Shown piece after piece: positions 29,106-37,399 of a DNA stretch of 38,859 nucleotides (position 1 is its first letter; the number at the start of each line of letters is the position of its first letter). The position numbers and the translations under genes were made by a program. Location of the stretch: contig BFEA01000014.1 in the NCBI GenBank assembly GCA_003427395.1, positions 5,740,436-5,779,294 of the forward strand. The letters are read 5' to 3'. The notes beneath the pieces were generated by a model. That model did not search any database. It was given only the letters and a program-made list of their open reading frames with translations, and was not told the DNA's origin. The DNA is from Chara braunii. Lineage: Eukaryota; Streptophyta; Charophyceae; Charales; Characeae.

Positions 29106-29581
29106 GTTTTTCCATCGAGCAGGTCATCAGCGAGCGGTTAATGGCACCCAGGGGAGCCTTCTCTGCAATCCGGCAAGTACAACGTCCTCGATTGAGTCCA
29201 GATCTTCTCCAATTCGCGGCCTTCTTCAGTACAATGGCCATTCACGAGGCGACGGAGTTTCGATTCGTGCAATCCGAGGCAGCGCGGGTATTGACCGAGG
29301 TGTCGACCTTCTTACGCCTGTCCCCACCCGACGAGAGCCACGTGTCGGTCATTGTCGTCTTTACAGGCCACATCACGACACTGTATCCAGCAAGGCGTAC
29401 CTCGATCCTCCGACAAGTGCGAGACTGGGCAGCACGCATCACGACTGAGTGGATACGATTACTGGTTCGGCCGCGCGATCGCATCATAACGGCCAACGAC
29501 ATCGATCTCCAGCTTCGGGTTTCTTCCACCGCGCCGGAGGTCCTCTTCCCGGAGCTTCGTCCTTTCGATCAGCCTCGATGA
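29102..29581 (+). CDS. Extra retroelement ORF A, 159 aa, unknown function
   Basis: ATG at 29102 overlaps the TGA that ends the integrase tail (ATGA), and its own TGA overlaps the ATG of the next ORF at 29578. This tight layout is that of co-translated viral-type genes. The protein is intact, rich in Arg and Leu, and starts MSFSIEQVISERLMAPRGAF. I see no membrane span, signal peptide or known motif. It occupies the place of env or extra ORFs in some plant gypsy lineages. It has no stop, unlike pol. Confidence 0.55.
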   Translation: MSFSIEQVISERLMAPRGAFSAIRQVQRPRLSPDLLQFAAFFSTMAIHEATEFRFVQSEAARVLTEVSTFLRLSPPDESHVSVIVVFTGHITTLYPARRTSILRQVRDWAARITTEWIRLLVRPRDRIITANDIDLQLRVSSTAPEVLFPELRPFDQPR

Positions 29582-30610
29582 ACCACCACCGCCTCTCTAC
29601 CTTCAGTCTTCCCTCCGATACTCCTGCGTTTTGGCAGTCTGCTGTGGACCCCGCTTTATCGTTCAGAATCAGGCAGTTGGACGTGCCGATTCTGGACGCG
29701 GCCAAGTGGGCACAGTGGTGGCACTCGTATGTGGCACTTAGCTTTTGCCTCCTCGAAGTCGTATTCCACTGGGTGAAGCCGGCTGACAAGCGAGGAGGAC
29801 GAGATCCCCGACGACGAGGAAAAATTGTTGGTCGTCCAAGCTTGGGTGATGGACACAGAGGGCGAGCTTTTGGGAATCTTGTTTGGAGAAGTGCGGGACA
29901 ACCACCTGTATTTGATCACGGACGAGCTGTTGGTATTCCTGGCCCAATTGCTGGACGATCTGGTTGTGGAGATCCTCTCGCGCTGCGACGACAGACCGGG
30001 GACGGCCACACTCACTCAGACCTTGGCCCCCCATCTCCTATGGTCTACGTGCACGGAGCTTGACGAGGATCATTGTTATTATCCCTTCGAAGGCGCTTAC
30101 CTGGTCATCGACGTCACTGATCTCTCCTTCTGGGATCCTCTCATTCGGCGAGTGAACGTATGAGAAACCAACGAGAAAGCCGAAGAGGAGGAAGAAGAAG
30201 CAGCAGAGGAAGAGATCGAGGAGGGTGACCATCTTCAGTATACGGAAGGAGAGGAGACGCCTGAAGAGGAAGAATCAGAGGCTAAATCGGACGATCTCGA
30301 TTATCGAGAATCGGAGGATGCCGAGTCGGAAGAAGCTAGCTCGGACCGGGAGGAGTCAGAGGAAGAGGAGGGTGGATCGGGTGAGTCGAGTGGCCCTGAC
30401 GAACTGAGCAGGGAAGAGAGAAAGGCCGTGGCGCAGAGGAAACGAGCAACAGCAGAAGGCAAGCGGCCGATCGAAGAGGCAGGAGGGCCACCACCACAAC
30501 TGCTGCAGGGCGATCCGACTCTCAATCCGAAAACCGCCACAAGAAGAGGCCGAGAGAAATGGGGGCGCCACGGCAGAGGGATCGGGAAGGCGGTGCCTCC
30601 GAAGAAGTGA
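29578..30610 (+). pseudogene. Extra retroelement ORF B, about 340 codons with acidic tail (frameshifted)
   Basis: Starts MNHHRLSTFSLPSDTPAFWQ and continues to about 29785, then shifts frame into TSEEDEIPDDEEKLLVVQAW and GILFGEVRDNHLYLITDELL. A TGA at 30161 interrupts it. The same frame then gives a stretch of about 90 residues dominated by Glu and Asp (30170-30430) and a basic end (REKWGRHGRGIGKAVPPKK, stop at 30608). A globular domain followed by an acidic tract and a basic patch resembles chromatin or histone-binding proteins, but I recognise no family. Confidence 0.5.
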
Positions 30611-31191
30611 ATCCCCGGCCCAGTCCTCTCCCCGGCCCAGCCTTCGCCTACGTCGAGATGCGGGCGCTTGGGGTTTGTCCCCGATCATTATCCCGTCGTC
30701 CCCGTGACTGCCTCACCCTTCAACAGCTCATAGGTCGACCCCCATTCCCCGACAGATGGCATCCCTTCATGCCTGCTCTCTTCCACCATCTCTACTCTAC
30801 CCGCCTCCTGGTTACTGTCTTCCCGCATGCTACCACTCGCGCGCTCGTCACTTCTTTCCCCCTCCACGTCCTTCTCTTTAGCATGGATTGGCAGGAATTC
30901 AATAATATAGAGTTATATTGTATCATCACGGGCACGATCCCGCCGTGCGAAGAGTATGACGATTTTCGCGCTGCTTTCCATCGCACCTTTTGCACGCTCT
31001 ATCCCGATTACCTCGCCTCCCTCCCCCACCAACGTAGACACCCGCATTTTCCCCGTATCCACCTCACGATTCATTATACCCAACTCCCCACTGACGATCG
31101 AGAGATCCGTTGCTTCATGCCTCCCCTTCCCCAAGTCCATCCGCCACCTCCTCCGCCCGTAATCAGACTTCCTTTCTCGGGTAACGTTTAG
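30559..31191 (+). CDS. Extra retroelement ORF C, 210 aa, uncertain
   Basis: An open frame overlapping the end of ORF B in another phase. It starts MGAPRQRDREGG and includes VTSFPLHVLLFSMDWQEFNN, then CIITGTIPPCEEYDDFRAAF and a proline run (HPPPPPPVIRLP) near its end. One hydrophobic stretch is not long enough to be a clear membrane span. Its length suggests real coding in the past. The start is uncertain and no family is recognised. Confidence 0.35.
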   Translation: MGAPRQRDREGGASEEVNPRPSPLPGPAFAYVEMRALGVCPRSLSRRPRDCLTLQQLIGRPPFPDRWHPFMPALFHHLYSTRLLVTVFPHATTRALVTSFPLHVLLFSMDWQEFNNIELYCIITGTIPPCEEYDDFRAAFHRTFCTLYPDYLASLPHQRRHPHFPRIHLTIHYTQLPTDDREIRCFMPPLPQVHPPPPPPVIRLPFSGNV

Positions 31192-31350
31192 AATGAAGCG
31201 CACGAATGCCGCTTTGGATGACTTCCATACTCGGATCCTACGGTAAGTGGCACGTGCAAGCTCCGCGTCGATCATCGGATCATAGATCGACGCCTGATGA
31301 GAGAGCAAGCAGGAGCTTGCTCAAGATTGGAACCCCTGGGGCGTCACATA
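31192..31350 (+). other. 3' untranslated stretch before the 3' LTR
   Basis: Follows ORF C. A polypurine tract is expected directly before 31351 but the bases there are CCCCTGGGGCGTCACATA, so the tract is lost or degenerate. GATGAGAGAGCAAGCAGGAG at 31296 is the most purine-rich part. Confidence 0.5.
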
Positions 31351-31749
31351 TGTAACGAACTATTTTCTGCAATCACACGACTTTCTGCGCGAAGCGGCTT
31401 CGGGGGTTGGAAACTGGTCAGTCGGGTGGAAGATAGGGGTTGGCTGAACAAGTTGCATGGATACCTTCGCTTCTTTCTTTATTTGCTGTTGGGACAAGGG
31501 TCGGGAAAGTCCCGCGACGATGATTGAGTGACTGCGCCTTAGTGAGCGCGATAAATAACGGTTGCCATAACTTATTTCTTGTTCTGTTGTGGTAGATGGG
31601 AATTTTGGCACAATTAGCGCGCGGGAATATCATTTTCGAATTTGCAACGGATGACGGGCTCTTCAAATTATTTCCTTAAGTTTTTTCATAATTTCTTTTT
31701 GCAAGTAAAATTTAGACTAGGAATTTAGGTGCTCTGAAATCTTCTTGCG
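31351..31749 (+). repeat. 3' LTR, first 399 bp only
   Basis: Begins TGTAACGAACTATTTTC and aligns gap-free to 20251-20649 (about 89% by eye). Similarity ends abruptly after CTTCTTGCG. The remaining 2 kb expected from the 5' side is not found downstream. Confidence 0.9.
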
Positions 31750-32540
31750 TTGTCGGTGCGAATACCCTTACAAGGGTATCCACCCTAGTTTTTGCAGGTG
31801 ATAAAAGATAGATTAGTTTAAAGTTAGAGTATACCGCGTGAGGCGCGGCTGCGTCTGTGGTTTACGTTGATTGAATGGTTGACTAGAGCAGGGAGTGTGT
31901 GGGCGCGCAAGTTTGTGGCGCGCGTGATCTTTTTAATTGTTGATGGTTGAAGAGTCGGCGTGATCCTCGACTATATTTTGTTTATTTTCTGACAAAACTA
32001 GGATTAAAAAGATTATGTCTCGTTGATCGATGTGCTTGCCTCCGACTTGTGCGTACGTGCGGAGGACGACGTCGATAACAATGTCATCTTGAATACGGTT
32101 CGGTAGGTCTGCGCATCGTGTAGGTACCGTTTTATTTAAATATCCACCAAAGTAAGACCCAGAATTGGGCCTAGCCCTATTGGTTACGATATCGGACCAT
32201 TATGTGGGAGATTCAGGGATCGAGACCAAGCGGCGACGGCGTGGGAGCACCGGAGCGGCGCAAAGTCACCAATAGGTTGAGGGTCCGACGAGGCTATCCC
32301 CTTTGGTTTTGCCACCAATGGAGTTGAAGCGGTGCCAGTAGGTTTCCTCTCTAACACTTATTTTATTTTTTTTTATCGTCGTTGCTATTTATTTCTATGC
32401 CTCGGTGTTGTTTGAATCAAGACGTAACGTCGGATTTAGGGACCGTCACGAAGGTCGAGAACCTTCAGCGCACACCCCCTAAGTTTGACTTGTGAGTTCC
32501 TGTGTATTCGGGATGCTGGCAAAATTCCTCGACCTAAGAC
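31750..32540. other. Non-coding stretch with a perfect hairpin and a tRNA-like segment
   Basis: No plausible gene. Holds ATACCCTTacAAGGGTAT at 31762-31779 and a tRNA-like segment at about 32167-32240. Otherwise I see nothing identifiable. Confidence 0.6.
32167..32240 (+). other. tRNA-like segment, possible SINE head
   Basis: TAGCCCTATTGGTTACGA resembles an A-box and GGGATCGAGACC, 44 nt on, a B-box. No full cloverleaf and no A-tail were found nearby. Confidence 0.4.
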
Positions 32541-32545
32541 CGTCT

Positions 32546-32600
32546 TTAAACACGGACCGAGGAGTTCAGTATGCATGTGAGCAAGCGGGGGCAATGTGTG
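32546..32600 (+). pseudogene. 28S rRNA-like fragment A
   Basis: ACCGTCTTTAAACACGGACC and the following GAGGAGTTCAGTATGCATGT match the conserved eukaryotic LSU segment 'CCCGTCTTGAAACACGGACCAAGGAGTCTAACATGCATGCGAG' with few changes. It is in sense orientation and only about 50 nt long. Confidence 0.65.
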
Positions 32601-32639
32601 CACGACCAGCGGCCACTTAGCCGTGAGCCAAAATAATCA

Positions 32640-32960
32640 AGAGTGGCGGAAGCCTTTGCAGAGAACCAGCCACCAACCGCTGGCACTGTGGGGAGGCGCT
32701 GCTGTGACTGCTCACATGCAAAACCCTTTCTCGCAATTTGGCTTCAAAGTTCTCACTTGAATATTTGCTATTACCACCTGCACCGGGGCCCGCCTCACCT
32801 GGTTCATGTTTCAGGACGCGGGGCAGGCCCACGCCCTCCCACTCTTTGAAGAGTTAACGACAGCCAAAGCATAGGTCGTACTCCTCAGTGGGTTTCTACT
32901 TCCGGGCGCTTGTTGTCTGTATCAACACCCTTTTTGGGTTCGGTTTAACGAGCAGAAGTA
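32640..32960 (-). pseudogene. 28S rRNA-like fragment C, inverted
   Basis: Read on the minus strand it runs from AACCCAAAAAGGGTGTTGAT (32940s) through GGAAGTAGAAA, GAGTGGGAGGGCG, then GGTGCAGGTGGTAATAGCAA, ATATTCAAGTGAGAACTTTG and GCATGTGAGCAG. These occur in this order in cytosolic 28S rRNA (AAAGGGTGTTGGT; GGAAGTCGAAA; GAGTAGGAGGGCG; GTGGTAGTAGCAAATATTCAAATGAGAAC; CCATGTGAAC). It is a diverged copy lying between two plus-strand fragments. Confidence 0.72.
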
Positions 32961-33130
32961 GGCGCGTACCCGCTGAAATGCAGAGTGCGCATCGGATTTG
33001 GATATAGAGGCAGGGGACTGCTTGAATGGTCCAGTCATCGGCCCCCTATGAGCTTATCTGGATGATGGCTGGAGCTGTTGGGCAGTTTTACCAGGCCTAT
33101 GTGAGACCTGTCGCTACTGGGTGCTGCACA
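32960..33130 (+). pseudogene. 28S rRNA-like fragment B
   Basis: TTGGATATAGAGGC...ATGGCTGGAGC aligns without gaps over about 78 nt with the 28S segment 'TTGGGTATAGGGGCGAAAG...GGATAGCTGGAGC'. The differences look mostly like transitions. GTGCGCATCGG before and CAGTTTTACCAGG after also fit. In normal 28S this segment lies between fragments A and C. Confidence 0.55.
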
Positions 33131-35470
33131 GACCGAGGTATCACGGCCGTAGAAGAACAGCGGAAGACAAGTCTGCATTCGGGCGTGAATCCGTGCCACA
33201 AACGCTCGAAGTAGAAGGGGGTGGGATCGCGTATGTAGAGGCGTGAGCTCATAGCTCGTGCATCCCTCATCAGAATCGGTCGAGGGAAATTACCTTTCTA
33301 ACATTCTTAGACCGGGCGAGCTTCGTGGGAGTGTTACTTTTAGCAATAGATTAGTAGGATAAGAGCTAATAGAAAAATAAGGTGCGAGGAGGAAGCGATG
33401 GTGAAAACGGATATGGAGGGAAACGGGAAAACATAAAACTCACTCGATTCTTGATGAAATCGGGCGGGAGGAAGTGTGTTTTGGAGGTTTTGAGGGATGG
33501 CGAGTATAGCAACGACGTCAGATTCTGCTATCGAATCTCTGTCATGGAGCTATGATGGAGGGAGGTTGCACGGTATGAAGGATAATGAGGGATATGGAGA
33601 GACTGAAAATCTTTTGTTATGCCCGATACTCGATAAAAACGAGCAAGAGAAAGTGTGATCTCAAGGTTTTAGGAGTGGGAAGCACGTTGGTGGAGGCGAA
33701 TTCTGAATTGAAGCGACGAATTCGGCGGTACAAGGGATAACGACTGCGTGGGAAGTGGGACAGTAATCAATGTATCTTCCCGTGTTTCAACGAAAGATAC
33801 ATTCTCATTCCCTTTATTTGCAAAATTGCTAAGAATCGGGGTAAAATCCTCGACCGTGATCGTCATTGCCAAGGTTAGGCTTTGTGTTGATCATCGTTAT
33901 ACTGACAGTCACGTCGGTATTGAAGTGTTCATTTTCATGTTTGTTCTAGTCGTGGCTGTTTGAGGGATCGTCTCCACTTTTCTTCCTTATGTCGTGGTCG
34001 TTCATCTCGTTCGAAGATTCCATTCGAATTGGTGGGTCTGCTGCTTGCCGTAGAGACTATGCTTGCTGCTCGCCCATGATTCTCCCTTCATGCCCTTCGT
34101 GGCTAATCTTACGTGATACCTCCTCTTGGCGGTACCAACGAACTCAATGCAGTTGTCAACAAAGTGCATCTATGCGCTAAAAGTAAGAACGAACGACAGC
34201 GGGAAAGACTGGAGAGCTCGACTTGAAGGCCAAGTAATATGGGACGGACCGAAGGTTGAGCTACGGCGAAGTGCCTGAGGGGCATGGCAGTGCATCAGCT
34301 CGTGCTTCACTAGAAGACTCCTACCGACTTTTGCTCAGCCTTTGCTCTGAGTAGCGAGGAGCGAGGTTGCACGGCTGCGGGCTTGCACGCTGGCCGGTTC
34401 GCTATGCGCAGCCGAACGAACTAGCGAGGAGCCAACTGTTACAGTAGGACTTGCAGACTTACCTGTCGTCTGAGTCGAAGCAGCGATAAATTGATTTGCA
34501 CGCCGCTCAGCCAATTGTTGGACCGAAAGAGCAAGGAGAAGGACATGAGATTGCTTATTTCACTCGCTGACCGGTACGCTGCTTGGTGCTCATCCCATTC
34601 GGCGAAGAAGCCTGAGTCCAGTCGCGAGACGACATGCCGCTGGTTGACTAGAGTGCCATCCATCTTACTAGTCTGAACGCGCAAAGGGGGTCGGTCGCAA
34701 GGAACTACAGACACACCTATGACCAGTGGAGCGGCAGTAGACCGACTGGGAGGTGCAGACTTGACCGAAGATCGGTGTGCCCTTCATGCTACCGGACGGT
34801 ATAGTTGGAAGTGAGCCACGAGCTTGCAGACTTACTTATAGCCAGCGCAACTCGGACCACAAAGTTTTGGAAGGACTGAGCTCGAGGAAGCGAGGTCTTT
34901 GCTTCGAGTAGCGGGTTGCCGGAAGGGGTCTGCAATTGGGAGTTGACTTCAATTTGGCTGAGCCGCTGCGCTATTGCGGGGCTCTTAGGAGATATAAGAT
35001 AACAAGGCCCTTTCCTGAGAGTTGAGTCAGTCCCCTTCTCGTATCTCGAGAGTCTGAGACCTCTACTTCTACCCTCCTTACTCTAAGTCTGGTCTATTGG
35101 TTCTTAGAGGAAGGCGGCAGGTGGGATCGCAACCCGTAGGACTGCGACAAGACTCTGTGGGGAGTCCACTCACCGATTGCGGGAGCTCTGCCGGAACCTA
35201 GGCGTGGTTCTGGAGGCAGGGAACCATCATGTATATCTTTATCTGTTTGTACGACCCCACTATACACCTATTTGACTATCTACTTTTAGTTTGACTGACT
35301 GTATGCATGTGTTCCTCTATGATTTTGCTTTCTTTCAGGGTTTAATCAGACTAAATGAAATAAATGCGTGTGTGAAGTTTAGTTTTTCTTTGTTTTGACT
35401 AAAAGCAGTCTAAGGGATGAACTGGGGGAAGGTGGGAGGAAGACAGTTTGCATGCGTTTGACCAGGTCAA
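33131..35470. other. Unassigned region, no convincing gene
   Basis: Short ORFs only, none with recognisable features. A TATA-like GATATAAGATA sits at 34990. Repeated words such as GAGTAGCGAGGAGCGAGG, GAGGAAGCGAGG and CTTGCAGACTTAC occur at 34.3-34.9 kb. I see no RNA gene. Confidence 0.5.
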
Positions 35471-36240
35471 CCAAGGACTGAATATTATTTCTAAGCTGAA
35501 TAGCCCAGGGCTATGTTTATTTAATTGTTTTCTGAAGGATCAGGCATTGTTTCTAAGTTGAATGACCTTGTTGCTGCGTTTATTTCTGAGGGTTTGTCTT
35601 ACTGATCTTTGACACCAAGCATTGTTTCTAAGTGAATGGCTTGGTTTGTCTGTTTCTTTTGGGGTTTCTGACTGAAGTTGGACTAAAAAATCCAACTTCA
35701 TGCTTTGAATGATTTGAGGGTAGGCTGAACATTATTTCTAAGCTGAATGGTTCAGTCTTTCATTTATTTTTTAAGGAGGATTTATGGTATAAGGTTAAGC
35801 ATTGTTTCTAAGCTGAATGCTTTAGCTTGAAAGCCATGCACATAAGTATAAACAAAGTATAAACAGGAAGTATTTTATCTATATTTGCATGCGAACTAGC
35901 AGTTGGACATTGTTTCTAAGCTAAATGGCCCAACGCTAAACCATATCACCAAGAAGAGAAGAGAAAAGCACTAAGTATAATTGAAAATAATTTGGGCAAG
36001 CTGAGCATTGTTTCTAAGTTGAATTGCTCAGTCCCCTGCCCATATTTTTATTTCATTTGAAAACAAAGTCAGAAAATTATTAAACTTTTGATATTAAACA
36101 GTTCAGGGCGACTAAACATTGTTTCTAAACTGATGGTCTAGTCATATGCCGAAAGAAGAGAAAAGTAGTTATTCAACATGTTCGTGTACATCCTGAAGGC
36201 ATGCTAGGCATTGTTTCTAAGTTGAATGGTCTAGCACTAC
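35471..36240 (+). repeat. Array of stem-loops with constant loop and covarying arms (family 1)
   Basis: Nine copies of a core close to GCATTGTTTCTAAGCTGAAT start near 35479, 35541, 35614, 35725, 35796, 35902, 36001, 36110 and 36203. Arms pair and differ between copies: ACCAAGC/GCTTGGT (35614/35639), CTGAAC/GTTCAG (35725/35750), TAGC.GTTGG/CCAACGCTA (35897/35930), CTGAGCA/TGCTCAG (36001/36025), GACTA/TAGTC (36110/36139), GCTAG/CTAGC (36203/36231). A further perfect hairpin TGAAGTTGGA/TCCAACTTCA (35673/35691) lacks the core. The first two copies pair weakly. Confidence 0.85.
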
Positions 36241-36403
36241 GCCTTATGTAAGTTAGGTATAAGGGTTGAATCATCTGAAGGATTCATGAACTATCTACGA
36301 GGATTTTGACTTGGGGATGATGAGAGTACTTACTCCTTGCGGTTTAGCCTTGCATGTAACAAAGTCAGATTACTACTTGGTCTGAGTTTCAGTTTGATAG
36401 GTA

Positions 36404-36724
36404 GTGGCTTTAGATGCTCGCCACGTGCTAGAGTCATATGAGTTAGTTCCAATTCCTGTATTTTCTGAGCTAACTTTTTTTTTACTTAGGTCGATTTCTG
36501 CATTTTCTGGGATCATTTTTTATACTTGGCTTTGTATAAATTTTGGTAAGCTACTTTCTCTACGGGAAGCGCTACCGAATTTTCTGCAAATCCAAGGGGT
36601 TATTCAATCTTTGACTTTTTCAAGTTCAGTTTCTTCAAATCTCATATATGGCTTAGTAGAAACTTGGGAAGTCTCCTTTTCTAAAGGGAGTGTTGCCCAA
36701 ATTTTTGCTAATTTAGGGAGTTAG
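36404..36724 (+). other. 106-codon open frame inside the hairpin arrays, probably not a gene
   Basis: The frame starts with an in-frame ATG-like codon near 36404 and ends TAG at 36722. It spans the first two family 2 units, and its end follows the repeat sequence. Composition is rich in Phe, Leu and Ser as expected from T-rich DNA. I recognise no domain and treat it as chance. Confidence 0.3.
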
Positions 36725-37185
36725 ACAAAATTAGACCTAAGGAAGTCAAAGTCACTTTAGATTCTGAACTTAGTTTTGTATAAATCTTGGATTAATACTC
36801 TTTCAATGAGAGTGCTGCCAAAATTTTTACAAATCTAAGGAGTTAGTTAAATTTTGTTTTTGTCTTAGTTGAACTCAAGTCTTGTTTCTGAGTTCATATC
36901 TGACTTAGTATAAATCTGGGAAGTCTACCTTTCTAAAGGAAATGTTGCCCAAATTTTTACTAATTCAGGGAGTTGGACAACATTTGACTTTCCTGAATTA
37001 GAGTTTGATTTTTGTTTCATATTTGAGTTATTATAAATTATGAGAAGACACTTTCCCTACAGGAAGCGCTGCCGAAATGTTTTTAGTTTAGAGGAGTTAG
37101 ATTATATTTAGGAGTTAGATTATATTTTGACGGGTGGTCATTCTGGCAATCCACTCTGTATAGAGAGATTCCGCCAATGGTCTAT
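36535..37185 (+). repeat. Array of stem-loop units of about 120 bp (family 2)
   Basis: Six units start near 36535, 36655, 36779, 36909, 37031 and 37134, most with TATAAATCT.GG, then a hairpin, then GTTGCCCAAATTTTT-type sequence and AGGAGTTAG. Outer arms are GGTA/TACC (36545/36573), GGG/CCC (36666/36696 and 36918/36948) and TGGC/GCCA (37144/37173). Inner arms are TTTCTC/GGGAAG with G-U pairs, CTCCTTT/AAAGGGAG, ACTCT/AGAGT, CCTTT/AAAGG, TTTCC/GGAAG and CTCT/AGAG. Confidence 0.8.
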
Positions 37186-37289
37186 CTTTTTATTAGACAC
37201 TAACTAGGGGTGACTCATGATTTGTTAAGTAGAATGATTTTTTGTGAAAATCATAATATAAAGGTTACTCTCGATTTGGACTCATAGAT

Positions 37290-37390
37290 TTAGCTTGGGG
37301 ATTGACCTGTCTTGTGTAACAGGTCATCTTGAACGTTTGATTTGAAATCAAGAATAGATTCAGCTTGATCCTACAAGGATCACCTTCTAT
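37290..37390 (+). repeat. Two further perfect hairpins (family 3)
   Basis: GACCTGTcttgtgtaACAGGTC at 37304-37325 and TGATCCTacaAGGATCA at 37366-37382. Each is preceded by ATAGATT(T/C)AGCTTG, so the two are units of one repeat with different arms. Confidence 0.75.
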
Positions 37391-37399
37391 TATTGTTGA

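Larger units (their letters stand above)
20251..31749 (+). mobile_element. Decayed Ty3/gypsy-type LTR retroelement with PHD finger and extra 3' ORFs
   Basis: Order: 5' LTR (from 20251), PBS (22680), gag with zinc knuckle, protease, RT, RNase H, PHD finger, integrase, extra ORFs, 3' LTR start (31351). RT and RNase H before integrase place it in the Ty3/gypsy group. By eye the two LTR starts differ at about 43 of 399 aligned positions with no gaps, so the insertion is old. Frameshifts and stops in every domain mean it cannot work alone. Confidence 0.88.

Noticed and set aside
28848-29529. Antisense ORFs opposite the integrase tail and ORF A
   Set aside because: Shadow frames created by codon bias. 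No motif, and the plus strand explains the sequence.
32880-33000. 28S 5' end (GTACCCGCTGAA) as evidence of an rDNA unit start
   Set aside because: Only about 12 bases fit. The surrounding sequence matches an internal 28S region instead.
35471-36240. CRISPR-like array
   Set aside because: The constant 20-nt core is flanked by complementary variable arms, spacing is irregular (50-110 bp), and the host is eukaryotic.
36404-36724. Hydrophobic 106-codon ORF as a membrane peptide
   Set aside because: It is confined to tandem hairpin units, and its composition follows the T-rich repeat.
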